From Solea solea (lineage: Eukaryota; Chordata; Actinopteri; Pleuronectiformes; Soleidae), in assembly GCF_958295425.1 (NCBI RefSeq), contig NC_081136.1, positions 3,753,311-3,817,310 on the forward strand: DNA of 64,000 nucleotides. Reading direction: 5' to 3'. The translations under genes were made by a program, and so were the position numbers. The notes under the pieces are model-generated. The model had not been told where the DNA came from and made no database searches. It was given only the letters and a program-made list of their open reading frames with translations. This document shows, in pieces, positions 50,401 through 59,522 of this stretch. How positions within the stretch are numbered: position 1 is the stretch's first letter; each line of letters starts with the position of its first letter.

Positions 50401-53400
50401 AAATTGTAATAAACACAAATCAAAGTGTAGATATTAGGCAAAGGTTGACATGCTTATAAGAGAAAAACATGGCAGTCTAAATTTTAAATCTCTTGAGATT
50501 TGAGGAGTTGGATTATTTTAGTGTAGCATACTATTGCAAGCTTCTCCAGACGTCCAGATCCTCGCTTTAATCGAGTTAAGACACACAGGAATGCCATAAT
50601 TCAAGCATTACAAAAGCCACACTCAATCTATTAAGGGAGGGCAACATAAAGTGCATATATATCACATGTATTGTGGTAGAAAAACAATGTAGACTTCATC
50701 AGGACAATTCAGTTTTAAGTGGGGAATGGGAGCTGGCCACTTAGGGTTACGTCCCGTGATCATTTGCCTACAGTGAGTCTATAAAAAGCAGGGAGGCCTC
50801 TAAGTAGGACTTCGGAACGAGAGCTGAACGGGAGAGTTGGCAGCGGTTCAACACCAAGTTTTTTGTCATCTTCTACAGAAGCAGAAAATCCAATAGACCA
50901 AATAAGGACTTGCCTCCTGCTTCACCTTACAGACATTTTACTGTCACTGGGAAAAGTCTAACTGAACGCAAACACCATCGTTCCAACATTTCATTTAAAA
51001 AGAGTTGGAAGATCAGGCACAATGTGAGGAACATTTATGAGCGTGTCGACCTTCAGTAGTATGTTTAAAGTGACAGAGAGCAGCATTCATTCAGCGGCAG
51101 GTGGACTGTTTGACCCTATCCAGGGTCACAGAACCAGATCGAAAGGTAGTTTCTGCCAAAGGGGGGAAACCACAGCCCTCTCTGTAACAAGTGTAACCTT
51201 ATAACTGATTGGTATCTCTTTTGGAGGGCAGAAAATCACATTACAAACATACAGGAAAGGTTACACAACGGCGTGTTGCATAACACCGCCTGCTCACTCC
51301 AGCAAATATAGGAACAACCTGTGCATTGTCTGCAGCTCGTAAGAAGACGAGAGTTTTTTATGACTGAATAAATATATACCAATGAGCCATATAATTAAAA
51401 CAAGTCGTCTGGTTTTAACGTCATGGCTGTATATGTACATATACACGCACATGTGCAGGTTGTAGCATGAGGCAAAGCAAATGAGATAAGTCAAATAAAA
51501 TGCAAAAGGTTTTGTCCTGAACTTAACTGGTAACCTATTGGTATCACACTCGTAATGTCATTCATTTTCAGAGTTACAGAGAAACAAATGTGCTATTGTC
51601 TCATTGGGAAGCAAACAAATAATCATGTGATTAAATTGTTGGTTTGTTTAGGTTTGGGTGGACCAAATATTAAAATATTTTAAAGGGGAGAATGTGAATA
51701 TGAAAAGCTTTTTTTGAGACTTGGTTTAACTTTTGCATTCAAAACACTGAATAAAATGACAGTAGAAAACTTATTACAACGCCTTATGACGCCACCTGTT
51801 ATGGTTGATCCATGTGAATTCTTACTGTTCACAAAAATAAAAAGGAATTTATGCTGTTGTGAAGATTACAATCGTGTTAAATGACGTTCGCAGAGGCAGC
51901 GGTCAGGTGCTCTGAAGCAGGCCGGCTTTCATCTTATAAAGAAATCGGAGAAATTGAAGGTGACACTTGGAGATGCTTCAGTGGATGAGAGTGAGACGAG
52001 TCTCTCCACTGCTGCGTCACACGGAGCGTAAAACCATGTAAACAGCACATTAGGGCCCAATTATCACTACACGTCATGTGCTTTCAAACACTTGGACCCT
52101 ACTGTAACACTGGGAACAGTCTTCAAATGGCCTGTTGCTCAGAATGAGCAGGACTTTAGACATAAAGTCCTCTAGGGCTGCAACTAACGAGTATTTTCAT
52201 AATCGATTACACTGTCGATTACTTTCTCAATTAATCCAGTGATTGTTTGGTCCATAAATTGTCAGAAAGTGCTCCCAAATGTCTTGTTTTGTCCAAAAAC
52301 CAAAAACTATTCTGTTTTAATGATTTCTTTGTGATATGGAGCAAAGCAACCAGAAAATATTCACATTTAAGAAGCTGAAAAAAAATCAGAAAACTTTAAT
52401 CAATTGTCAAAACAGTTACAATATTTGATTATTTGAGCAATTGTTTCCCTTAAGTCCTCATTTTAATCACTTATCCAGATGTTTGTTTTCACTTGGGCGT
52501 TGGGGGAAGCTCAACCTTGCACCTCAAAAACCTTAACTACACAGCCTAGAAGAGCATCAGACTGACAATCTGAAGACAACCAGCAGAGGGCGCTGTGCGC
52601 ACAGCTTGGTCTGGGATCTACTAAGACCAAGTAAATCTTGGTACACCAGGAAAAAAACAAGACCGTGAAGTTTTGTTTTGAGGTGAAAACTGACGACGTG
52701 GTTGCTACGCCCTCGAGTGCGCTTTGATATTTCTGCTGACTCATTTTTGTTCTAAGGGAGGATACTAATTACTAAAATAAAGTAATTATTTCATCCAATT
52801 AAGCAAGTCTTGTGACGCCCTGCCGCAACATGATGTACTAATCGGCTTCATCAACTGCATTGTGGAGATGAGCCTGCATTTCTCTACAGTCCCTCTGTCT
52901 TAAGCAGCTCCCCTACTTCATGAATCCTGAAGTCCTCCTCAGAAACACCACTGTGAGCTTCCTCTTCCTACAACGCCGCAGATACAGGCGATTGTGGTGG
53001 TAGGAAGCCCACCTTCCATGTTTGTGCGATGCTGTCATGCCGTGTCGTGTCTAAACACCGTGTAAACCACGCCGCGAGGACTTTAAAATCAGTGTAAGTG
53101 CATGGTCATGTTCCGACATTCTGGACGAAAGGTCATTTCTAACAAGGTTGCTGTTTTCAAAGACTTCAATTTCACACCTTACTGTAACATCTTCTAAAAA
53201 GGTAGCACGTTAGACCAGCCAACCTTTATTAGTGAAATGTGAGGCCCCGGAAAAAGCACCAGCCCCCAGCCTGAGGCAAGTAAACATGTCTGTGCGTGGC
53301 CCCCTCGCTGTAGCAGAGGGGCCCCCTTTCATCATCCGTAAAAATGCCCTGGCCAAAAATAGAAAGGCCTGATTTTTCAGTTTTGAATCATCACATGAGA

Positions 53401-56400
53401 GCTAACAACACAGCTGGACTCCCTTTCTTTTGTATTACGTAAGTTCACTTCAAGCTGCAACTGCAGGGGAAAAAGGCGGGTGTAGGATGACTAATAAATA
53501 CTAATGCATGCATGAAACTCTGCTGCGCTGCGCTGCGCTGGAGCCCCCCCCCCCCCCCCCCCCTAAGCCTTTAAAGATAGATTACACAACATATTTTTGG
53601 TCTTTAATTATCAATTCTTTCAGAATAACAGTTTAGTAAAATGTAAAGAGAGACTTGAACTTCTAATGTGTGCATTTTTTTTTTAAGAAGAATCTATTTT
53701 AATGATTCTATTCATATCTATCTATATATATTTATATACTTACAATAAAGGTATTTCCAGTAGAGCTGAAACAATTGCTTGATTATTAATTGATTACTAA
53801 ATTAATTGTCAGCTATTTTGATAATCGAATCATCTGTTTGAAGCTTTTTTCTGATCGTTTTAGCTTCTTAAACGTGAATATTTTCTTAATTTCTTTGCTT
53901 CATATAACAAAGAAATCATTAAAAAACTGAATCATTTCCACATTTGACAAACACTGATCAACATTTTTCAGCATGATTACTCAATTAATTGTGAAAATAA
54001 TCGTTAGTTGCAGCTCTAATTTCCACTCATCTGCCAACTCTGCAAAGCAACCTAAATATGAGCTACATACTTTCTCAACTTTCTTTACTGATGTTTTCCG
54101 CCTAATTAATTCTTCACTATCTGGACTGACGTTGGATATCTTCATAACAAATCTCTTTAAAAATGTTGGTGTAATCTTTCCTTTTTGTTTTATTTTAAAA
54201 CAGCGGCCACTTTGACAACAAGTCAAATAGTGTTCATAATAACATTGAACATAACAACACACAACACGTGGCTGCTCTGCTACACTGCGGGTCAGAGGTC
54301 ACGGTGCGTGTGATCCCGTACCTTGTCGGTTGATCTCGTTCTTCAGCAGCTCCTCCATTGGCTCCTCTTCGGCAATGTCCAGAGGCGTCTCGCCTTCACT
54401 GTTCACCACTCCCACATTAGCACCCTGGCTTATAAGATATCTGCAATAAAACAAACAAACAAACAAACAGGATACACTTAGAGTCGTTGCACTAGCATGA
54501 ATCAAAGGTCAAATGACTCTTTGACAGGGTGAAGAGGAAAAGACTTGAGGGCAAAATGTCACTTCCAAGAGGAAACAGTTGAAGCACAGGAGGTTTTCAT
54601 CGTCGTGTTGCTCTTGGTTTGCGGCCAACATTGACTGACGCAACCGCACAGTTGTCTGCTCAGCTCCTGTTTGACTGGTCACGCCTCGGCTACACCTTCA
54701 GGCCCAATCGCAGACGCTTGCCAATTACAATAATTACAATAACAGGAGTGTAACTATCAGAACTCGTAGGTTTGACGCTAAAATTAGCTCCATGGATATT
54801 TCCTCTATGTATGCAGTTGAGTGCACGGTTAGTTTAAATGATGATAAAAGTGGTCTTCCTCAGGCTGTGCAACCACAGCAAACAGAACCACACCTAAGAA
54901 ATAAAGAAAGTCAAGACAAATACAATGTTTGACATTTTTGTGCATCATTTATTAACCAACATGTGCCCTGACTGTATCTGTTATGAGCTTATATGGGCTG
55001 TTGATTAACTTTTTATCATTTTTGACAGAAGCCTTTATCAAATGGATCTGCTCAACTCGATGGTTTTATTAAATATGTCAATAAAACTGGATTCTTTTTG
55101 ACGGTGGATTATCGTAAACTCTACACTACAATCACTAACGTTAAAATACAGTGGTGTAAATAAATAGGTCACGCATAGTCAATCGGGTTTAATCGGGTAA
55201 ATTGTTTCACCTCTACTGGTATAGTAAAATTAGATTAAGATTATTTGTTCCGTTTTCTACAGCTCCATTCGGATCAAACACCCTTAACACGATTTCCCTC
55301 CAAGTACCACTGGAAGAAGCTCGCGTACCACTGCTGGTACACACTCCACAGTTTTAGAAACACGCAGCTCTGAACAGTCTCTATGACCCATGTTACAGGC
55401 GTGTAATGTGAACTCATAAAAGGTCACAAGTTCAACCATAAAAACCCCTGAAATACATATTAGAAAACCCCTAGAATTGAAGCATTAAAGTGCAGCATGT
55501 CCACGGCTCCTTAAGCGATTTAACTTAAGCTTTTTAACCATTTGACATCTTTACGTCAGCTGCGTCCAATTAAAGCTGCGGTGGCAAGACTCGGGTCCTT
55601 CCCATTAAAGCGACGCACCACTTGAAACAAGCCCTGCCCCCCCACCTCCCAAATGGCAAGTGCGAGTGCACTAACGTTTAAAACATTCTTGATTGGACTT
55701 TCTTTCCTGCCCCATTATGGGTCAGCTTCAGTGGATTTGACGGGGTTTGTGGTCTGGACTCCCGCTGCGAGTTCCCTAACCAACCCCTGCCATTTTTGCA
55801 GGCTGCGGTGACACCAGGGGGGGGTGGGCTTGCAGATACCAACGCGGCCTCCTTTACTGTTCCCATTACTGTGAATGAGGATGCTTGAGGACTAAAAATG
55901 GGACGGGCTGCCGAGGACTCGCAGAAAAAAATAAAAACACCGCCCACATCAGGTTTGCTGACGAGTTGCTCCCTTCTATGACATGATGTCTCCATTAGTC
56001 ACTCATTCCACGCCAGCCACTTGACCTTTTCACTCACTATGTGACAACAACAAACTTCTTGTTTTCTGTAACTGGAGCCCGGCGTGGACGGGAGGCAGAC
56101 GGGACTCTGAAAAGTCAACACCTCTGGAAACTGCGTTTGAATGAAGCGGCTAATATTTCACTTCCTCCATCGAGGAGGATTATGTTTTACTGTCCTGTCC
56201 TGTCCTATCTGTTGCTGGTGATTTCCCCTGTGGTTGATAGTATTCTAGTCTGTCTAGCCTTTGTAAACAGAAATGAATATGTAAATAAAACTACTAATGG
56301 CAGTCACTGATACATTTTTACATTAAAATTAGCAGCTAAATGCTTTTTAAAACTGTGTAAACTCATTAACTCGCCAGAAAAGGAATTATTTTTCCCTATT

Positions 56401-56497
56401 TTTCCTCATTTAAGTCACAAATGTCTAAAAAAACGTTTTCCGTGAGCACGCCATTGACCCGTGAACTCTCTTATAAAAGCAGGAGTATATATATATT

Positions 56498-56558
<61 letters not shown>

Positions 56559-57260
56559 GCGACATGTAGAAAAACACAAAAAGAAGACGACAACAACGAC
56601 AGCAAATGGAAAAGCAAGAGAGGCGGAGCTATGACATCATCATTTTCCCGCAGTTGAGGTATTGGTCGTCTAAATGAAAACTCAAAGGTGTCGTTTTTAG
56701 ATTAGGAATCTCTTTAGAATGGGAAGCCTGTGGCCAAGAGGATAGGGATTGGGCTTTTAAGCAGAGGGTTGCCGGTTGCCAGGGGCACTCGAGTGCAAAA
56801 ATAACATATTATGTTATTGTATTTCATGTGTCTGAAGTCCAGCCATTTTATTTTATTTAAGAAACTTTAACATCAAAACATGGTGTAAAATGGCAGCCGG
56901 GCTTTTATACCGTCACTGTGAGGAAATATCTGAGCGGTAGCTTTCATACAAACATGTCGTTTCCAAGAAAAGAAACAGCTGCACGGTCTCACACACACAC
57001 ACACACACACACACACGTGTGAAGGATGAGGTAAAGACAACAAGCCTGATGAACCAGATATGAGTGCGATTCTTAGAAACTGGGGTGTTTTTTGTTGCTT
57101 TTGAAAAAACAGGACTCTGCCGTACTTACTCTGCTATGTCTAGGTATCCGCAGGACGCGGCGGCGTGGAGGGGGATCCAGCCCTCGTTGTCCGGCTGGTT
57201 GATGCTGGCTCCGTGCTCCACCAGGAACGTCACCATGTCAACGTTGTCGTCTATGCATGC
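25587..57260 (-). CDS. ppp1r12a: Myosin phosphatase targeting subunit MYPT1 (exon 2 to stop; exon 1 outside window)
   Basis: MYPT1 targets PP1c-delta to myosin light chain. In order the exons give: ankyrin repeats (57260-46389), acidic [16 protein letters not shown] region, S/T-rich centre, the two inhibitory ROCK/ZIPK sites (RRSTQ-GVTL and [12 protein letters not shown], human T696 and T853), and a C-terminal coiled coil/leucine zipper that binds cGMP-dependent kinase I. The 24 standard segments I placed total 2,829 nt (942 residues plus stop) and keep frame throughout; human MYPT1 minus its exon 1 is of similar length. Missing: exon 1 with the KVKFDD PP1-binding motif, expected right of 64000. 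Extra in-frame exons (43631-43738, 40604-40756) and an alternative end (29359-29496) indicate isoforms. The orthologue is ppp1r12a rather than 12b or 12c by near-identity of the ankyrin and phospho-site regions and by linkage to pawr. Confidence 0.97.
25674..29358 (-). other. ppp1r12a intron between alternative last exons
   Basis: No further exon seen. It holds (CA)n near 26650, AAT/AAAT runs near 25750, and old repeat text at about 28600-28800 (GCCGATAGACGACAATTC...). If the upstream terminal exon is used, this region would include its 3' UTR. Confidence 0.5.
29359..29496 (-). CDS. ppp1r12a: ppp1r12a alternative last exon, second leucine zipper
   Basis: Acceptor CCCTCCCTGCAG|AAC after a pyrimidine-only tract, phase 0, matching the upstream EEELK exon. 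It encodes 45 residues: [18 protein letters not shown], then [14 protein letters not shown], then a polar tail ending PSVDL. Leu 11, 18, 25 and 32 are a perfect heptad series. It is unlike the canonical end in sequence but equivalent in form. The 31-nt exon that toggles LZ in mammals is not what this is. Confidence 0.8.
   Translation of the reverse strand, partial: NLPQVKQVQALRQVKERLQAENRALARVVAKLSQSACSQLPSVDL
29497..30979 (-). other. ppp1r12a intron
   Basis: Contains a GGA/GGGA-rich tract (29500-29540) that forms the pyrimidine tract of the alternative acceptor. No other gene signal seen. Confidence 0.5.
30980..31030 (-). CDS. ppp1r12a: ppp1r12a exon: coiled coil [17 protein letters not shown]
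   Basis: 17 codons, phase 0 at both ends, acceptor CCTTGCAG|GAA, donor AAG|GTAATT. It is the common donor exon for either leucine-zipper terminus. Confidence 0.95.
31031..32536 (-). other. ppp1r12a intron
   Basis: I see no exon. Includes a GATGAT run near 31405-31420, (AC)n near 31500 and A runs near 31798. Confidence 0.5.
32537..32584 (-). CDS. ppp1r12a: ppp1r12a exon: [16 protein letters not shown]
   Basis: 16 codons, phase 0-0, acceptor GGTTGCAG|AGG, donor AGG|GTAAGA. Continues the C-terminal coiled coil. Confidence 0.95.
32755..33500. repeat. Intronic ~90-bp minisatellite, ~8 copies
   Basis: GAAGATAGCAGCT starts at 32794, 32881, 32972, 33063, 33151, 33243, 33333 (variant) and 33445 (variant), spacing 87-92 bp and 112 for the last. 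The unit is rich in AGCT/GCTAGC and includes AGGAGCTGATAATTATTATA. Confidence 0.9.
33993..34097 (-). CDS. ppp1r12a: ppp1r12a exon: [16 protein letters not shown] coiled coil
   Basis: 35 codons, phase 0-0, acceptor GTCTTCAG|CTC, donor CACAG|GTACGA. Nearly identical to the mammalian C-terminal coiled coil. Confidence 0.95.
34181..34295 (-). CDS. ppp1r12a: ppp1r12a exon: [10 protein letters not shown]...DDTTDYKK
   Basis: 115 nt, phase 2 in and phase 0 out. Contains [16 protein letters not shown], matching the mammalian ERKPYSSRLEKDD segment. Confidence 0.93.
34382..34398 (-). CDS. ppp1r12a: ppp1r12a 17-nt microexon
   Basis: Acceptor TTTCCCTACAG|AGT and donor TCCAG|GTATGT frame 17 nt encoding SDRLS plus two bases of Arg. 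It is required to bridge phase 0 (35476 exon) to phase 2 (34295 exon), and aligns with the mammalian TDSISR text. Confidence 0.85.
34494..34556. repeat. Perfect 23-bp inverted repeat (hairpin)
   Basis: Arms 34494-34516 (CCATATCTGATGTGAGACGC...) and 34534-34556 are exact reverse complements around a 17-nt loop; pairing extends outward by four bases with one mismatch. In the ppp1r12a transcript it sits about 96 nt upstream of the 17-nt microexon. Confidence 0.95.
34557..35420 (-). other. ppp1r12a intron upstream of microexon
   Basis: No exon or gene seen. The short open frames here have no family resemblance. Confidence 0.45.
35421..35472. repeat. (GT)26 microsatellite at a splice donor
   Basis: On the transcript strand it is (CA)n starting 4-5 nt after the donor CAG|GTAA of the 35476-35541 exon. 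A shorter (CA)n sits at 35636-35652, downstream of the next donor (35669). Confidence 0.95.
35476..35541 (-). CDS. ppp1r12a: ppp1r12a exon: [16 protein letters not shown]
   Basis: 22 codons, phase 0-0, acceptor AAATCCAG|GGT, donor CACAG|GTAACA. Acidic/serine-rich segment following the T853-type site. Confidence 0.95.
35669..35790 (-). CDS. ppp1r12a: ppp1r12a exon with [12 protein letters not shown] inhibitory phospho-site
   Basis: 122 nt, phase 1 in, 0 out. Encodes [17 protein letters not shown] and then [15 protein letters not shown], equivalent to human T853 phosphorylated by ROCK. Confidence 0.96.
35791..36394 (-). other. ppp1r12a intron
   Basis: AT-rich, homopolymeric; no exon seen. Confidence 0.5.
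36395..36569 (-). CDS. ppp1r12a: ppp1r12a exon: serine-rich segment with [14 protein letters not shown]
   Basis: 175 nt, phase 0 in, 1 out, acceptor TCTTCCAG|CGT, donor AAAG|GTAAAG. The mammalian equivalent is NRPNSLVGITSAYSR. Confidence 0.95.
36746..36928 (-). CDS. ppp1r12a: ppp1r12a exon: [18 protein letters not shown] plus charged coiled coil
   Basis: 61 codons, phase 0-0. It begins immediately after the RRSTQ junction, so the T696-type site spans two exons. The rest is a highly charged E/K helix. Confidence 0.96.
37241..37331 (-). CDS. ppp1r12a: ppp1r12a exon with T696-type inhibitory site
   Basis: 91 nt, phase 2 in, 0 out. Encodes [17 protein letters not shown] and then ARQSRRSTQ, the major ROCK/ZIPK phosphorylation site of MYPT1. 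Confidence 0.97.
37332..39400 (-). other. ppp1r12a intron
   Basis: No exon seen. Includes a CA/CAGA-rich tract (38480-38640) and generic AT-rich sequence. Confidence 0.5.
39401..39568 (-). CDS. ppp1r12a: ppp1r12a exon: [15 protein letters not shown] plus Thr-rich run
   Basis: 168 nt, phase 2-2. Encodes a Thr-rich low-complexity stretch ending [11 protein letters not shown]. Mammalian counterpart: RLWAEDSTEKEKDS followed by a Thr-rich run. Confidence 0.94.
39700..39864 (-). CDS. ppp1r12a: ppp1r12a exon: [14 protein letters not shown], Ser/Thr-rich
   Basis: 165 nt, phase 2-2, acceptor CACGCAG|CGG, donor AGCAG|GTAACG. Matches the mammalian SCSFGRRQDDL segment of the alternatively spliced central region. 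Confidence 0.94.
40604..40756 (-). CDS. ppp1r12a: ppp1r12a cassette exon (51 codons), probably alternative
   Basis: 153 nt, phase 2-2, so it can be skipped without a frame change. Acceptor CACACCAG|CACG (phase forces this choice over the nearer TAG), donor CGCAG|GTACAC. Encodes [16 protein letters not shown], then [17 protein letters not shown], then [11 protein letters not shown] do not recognise a mammalian counterpart at this position. Confidence 0.7.
40757..41981 (-). other. ppp1r12a intron with AATCGATT repeat
   Basis: 41002-41268 is a fuller copy of the AATCGATT family (AGAGCTGCAACTAAGGATTA ... ACATTTAAGAAGCTGAGACA ... TTGTTTCAGCTCTACT). No exon seen elsewhere. Confidence 0.6.
41982..42098 (-). 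CDS. ppp1r12a: ppp1r12a exon: [20 protein letters not shown]
   Basis: 117 nt, phase 2-2. The mammalian equivalent is SSSYTRRKWEDDLKKNS. Confidence 0.95.
42500..42591 (-). CDS. ppp1r12a: ppp1r12a exon: [20 protein letters not shown]
   Basis: 92 nt, phase 0 in, 2 out; the donor AACAG|GTCAGA is weak at +3. Highly conserved text. Confidence 0.96.
42692..42916 (-). CDS. ppp1r12a: ppp1r12a exon with [17 protein letters not shown] core
   Basis: 75 codons, phase 0-0, acceptor CCTTCCAG|GTC, donor AAAAG|GTCCGT. Includes [18 protein letters not shown] and [14 protein letters not shown], near identical to mammals. Confidence 0.96.
43631..43738 (-). CDS. ppp1r12a: Predicted ppp1r12a cassette exon (36 codons) with WRQGLRKTG
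   Basis: Acceptor GGCTTTAG|TCT after a C/T-rich tract and donor CCCATG|GTGAGG enclose 108 nt, phase 0-0, open in the frame of both neighbours. It encodes [20 protein letters not shown] and then [16 protein letters not shown]. WRxGLRKTG repeats the signature of the next exon ([10 protein letters not shown]), suggesting an old exon duplication used alternatively. Confidence 0.6.
43739..44852 (-). other. ppp1r12a intron
   Basis: Contains (AAT)n near 44383-44420; no other exon seen. Confidence 0.5.
44853..44974 (-). CDS. ppp1r12a: ppp1r12a exon: [10 protein letters not shown]...PTSPVKK
   Basis: 122 nt, phase 1 in, 0 out. Ser/Thr/Pro-rich linker equivalent to mammalian TKPLASVTNAN ... TPTSPIKK. 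Confidence 0.93.
45512..45830 (-). mobile_element. RTE-type LINE fragment (3' part)
   Basis: Plus-strand text CTTCTGGCTTCTCCTTTTAG, GTCGCCACATGCCTCCATTT and CCAAACCATCTCAACCCTGT is the complement of the reverse-transcriptase C-terminal tail seen in many fish LINEs of this kind. The minus-strand reading is broken by stops and shifts. Clade assignment is from memory of the motif, not a search. Confidence 0.5.
45971..46128 (-). CDS. ppp1r12a: ppp1r12a exon: acidic region [16 protein letters not shown]
   Basis: 158 nt, phase 2 in, 1 out. Begins [20 protein letters not shown] and ends in an acidic cluster, like mammalian [20 protein letters not shown]. Confidence 0.96.
46223..46314 (-). CDS. ppp1r12a: ppp1r12a exon: [20 protein letters not shown]
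   Basis: 92 nt, phase 0 in, 2 out. Follows the last ankyrin-repeat exon. Confidence 0.95.
46389..46463 (-). CDS. ppp1r12a: ppp1r12a exon: [20 protein letters not shown]
   Basis: 25 codons, phase 0-0, acceptor CCCGCAG|GGC, donor CTG|GTGAGT. End of the ankyrin domain. Confidence 0.97.
46548..46692 (-). CDS. ppp1r12a: ppp1r12a ankyrin exon: [20 protein letters not shown]
   Basis: 145 nt, phase 2 in, 0 out. Ankyrin repeat [20 protein letters not shown]. The donor ATG|GTCGGT is unusually weak. Confidence 0.96.
46693..47894 (-). other. ppp1r12a intron with old repeat
   Basis: 47338-47710 looks like a cGATA-rich transposon remnant (GAGGTCGACCGATATGGGTT ... TTGGCATCATATCGGACACC). No exon seen. Confidence 0.4.
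47895..48054 (-). CDS. ppp1r12a: ppp1r12a exon: [20 protein letters not shown]
   Basis: 160 nt, phase 1 in, 2 out. Inter-ankyrin helix plus the repeat [19 protein letters not shown]. Confidence 0.97.
48055..54321 (-). other. Large ppp1r12a intron, repeat-rich
   Basis: No coding exon seen. Contents: cGATA-rich remnant 48990-49200; (GT)n near 49678-49698; AATCGATT copies at 52171-52450 and, inverted, 53760-54020; C run at about 53546-53563; otherwise unassigned sequence. Confidence 0.5.
54322..54440 (-). CDS. ppp1r12a: ppp1r12a ankyrin exon: [20 protein letters not shown]
   Basis: 119 nt, phase 2 in, 1 out, acceptor TTTATTGCAG|ATA, donor CAAG|GTACGG. Contains [16 protein letters not shown]. 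Confidence 0.97.
54441..57129 (-). other. ppp1r12a intron
   Basis: No exon seen. Holds (AAAC)n beside the exon 3 acceptor, the second GTACCAC-type repeat (55293-55372), (TA)n at 56484-56558, a possible tRNA-like SINE remnant (56720-56790), and (CA)n at 56990-57016. Confidence 0.5.
57130..57260 (-). CDS. ppp1r12a: ppp1r12a exon 2: [20 protein letters not shown]
   Basis: 131 nt, phase 0 in, 2 out, acceptor TTTCTTAG|GCA, donor GCAGA|GTAAGT. Two ankyrin repeats, including [20 protein letters not shown]. Exon 1 (N-terminus, PP1-binding motif) is not found to the right within the window. Confidence 0.97.
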
Positions 57261-59337
57261 CTAAGAAAGAGAGAGAGAGAGAGAGGGAGAAAAGGAGGAT
57301 AAGACCAGTGTACAAAAAAGAAGTTACAAATAGCTCGCACACAACGGGAATTGCACAACGTATGATACCAGACTTGAACACGCGACCGGAATTAGTGGGG
57401 AATTTTGGCAGCTGTGGCGAGTCCCGAAAATGCCTGCACATAGCAGGGCTGTTTAAAATACCACATAGTGTAGTACAGCTGATGGAGGCTCTGAACTCTA
57501 CATGTTCCTCGACTGCAAAAACAGTCAGGGAATCTATTTACAGTTTCTTTAAAGCGTGAGGGGTAAAAGGGTGAAACCGCATTTAACTGCTTGAATTTCT
57601 TCTTTTTCGCTTATTCAATCATCAGCTAGTAGCTAGCTAGCTTCATAAATACAACCCAACTCATTATAGTCAATATGAGGTAGTCAATATCAGGCATGTT
57701 TGATAATTGTCGATTTATCAAATCTACCAATTAGAGCTGCAACTAACGATTATTTCGGCTAATCTGTTGGTTTTTCTAACGATTAATCGAGTAATCGCTT
57801 GGTCCATAAAATGTCAGAAAATTTTGTAATTGATTAACCGGGTAATTGTTTCAGCTCCGCGACGCATTTTTGTTCTCAGAAACTTGATAAATGTTGCAAA
57901 ATCAAAGACTGTCATCCAGAGTTTGTTTTTGTTTCATGTATTCAATATTTTTGTTTATACATATTTTTCATGGAAAATAGTGCAGATATAAAATGAAGAT
58001 TTTGAGAGACAAACCGTTACTGACGTTAACCAGTTTTTTGTTTCTTAATAATTAAACGTTTTAATTAATTTAAAAAAGAAAGGTGTGCTAAAAATTAGAC
58101 ACAGGTACAATGTAGTAGGATGTAGCCTTTTTTTTTTTTTTTTTTTATACTTCCAAGTCCTTTAGTGGCGCAAAACAAAAGTGACACCCACAAAAATAAA
58201 CAACACCAACAAGAGGGAGAGATCTATTTTGAGGTCGTGTGACTCATTTACTGGCAGGTGTTGTGTGAGAAAGTGTTGTTGTTGATAAAAATGCTATTCA
58301 AAAGACTGAATATGTAAAATATCTAATATAATAACATATTCTGGACGGTTGGCAGCTGCTTTTGTGGCTACTACATGCTTGAGATGGAGCAAAGTGACTA
58401 GATGTGATTAAAATAAACATTATTGGTGAGATAATGTGACAAATAAGGACACAGTGACATGAAACAATGGAATAGCTTTGTTATCGTGTTAAACCAATTG
58501 GGACTGCGATACGAGTTTACAGGTGACAGTAACTCAAGTGATAATGCAAAAAAAAAGTGTGTTAAAATTGGGAATATAATGTATTTAAGTGCACATACTC
58601 ATGTGTGTACACATACAGACTAAAGGCCCCTTAGATTTGTGAGGACCTGCTAAAAAGTCCTTATAAAGACAGGTTACAAACTAAAGTTGTCCTTACAGGC
58701 TTCTACAGACATAAACACATACAGACAGACAGACACAGGTCCTGAGGTGAAGAAGTTACCTTAAACCAAAGACACCTAATGTGACCTCATAAGCCGTGGT
58801 CACACATTAAACTCCTGCAGAAACATAACAAACAGCAGAGGTAGCAGCAGACTAAACAACGCTCTCAACACTCAATTACTTCAAATCCGCCAATAACCGA
58901 GAATAAAAACTAAACTAGACCCTAAACCCTCTCCCCCCCCACCCTACACCGTGAACACACCGTGAAAGGAAACGCCCCACTCTCTCTCTCTCGCTCTCTG
59001 TCATGTGGTTGCTATGACAACAACAGCGTTGACAAGCGAAACAGATACACATGATTACACAGCGGCCTCACGTTCGGGGCACACGACTATCTGGCTGGAA
59101 TCCTTGTCCAAATTTGGGCCGTATGCGGTGCCGTACATGGCCACAGATGAAGAGCGCCTGTGTGGAGGCCTCACTGAGCTTATCTGACCGTGCGTGTGTG
59201 CGTGCGTGCTTGGGCTGTTTGACAGAGTTACTTCAGGTGCACATGGACTGTGTTCATGTGACTTTATCGTTTAAAAAAAAAAAAGAGTAAACAAAAACAG
59301 GAAAAAGTGGAGCAGTTTCTTACTGAAAAATGAAACG
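57261..59337 (-). other. ppp1r12a intron 1, first part
   Basis: AATCGATT copy at 57731-57862, T run at about 58128-58146, a fragment of the 3430-4300 family at 58600-58710. No exon seen. Confidence 0.5.
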
Positions 59338-59522
59338 ACATTTACATTCCGAGATTAGAAAACCTTTACACTCAGAGATTAGAAAATGTTTGCATTCTGA
59401 GATTAGAAAATGTTTGCATTCTGAAATTAGAAAACGTTCACATTCTGAGATTAGAAAATATTCACATTCAGAGATTAGAAAACGTTCACATTCCGAGAAC
59501 AGAAAATATTCACATTCATACA
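59338..59522. repeat. 24-bp minisatellite, ~8 copies
   Basis: Unit GAGATTAGAAAACGTTCACA plus 4 bases, repeated with substitutions only. The 24-bp length keeps both strands partly open, giving short spurious repeat peptides. Confidence 0.85.
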
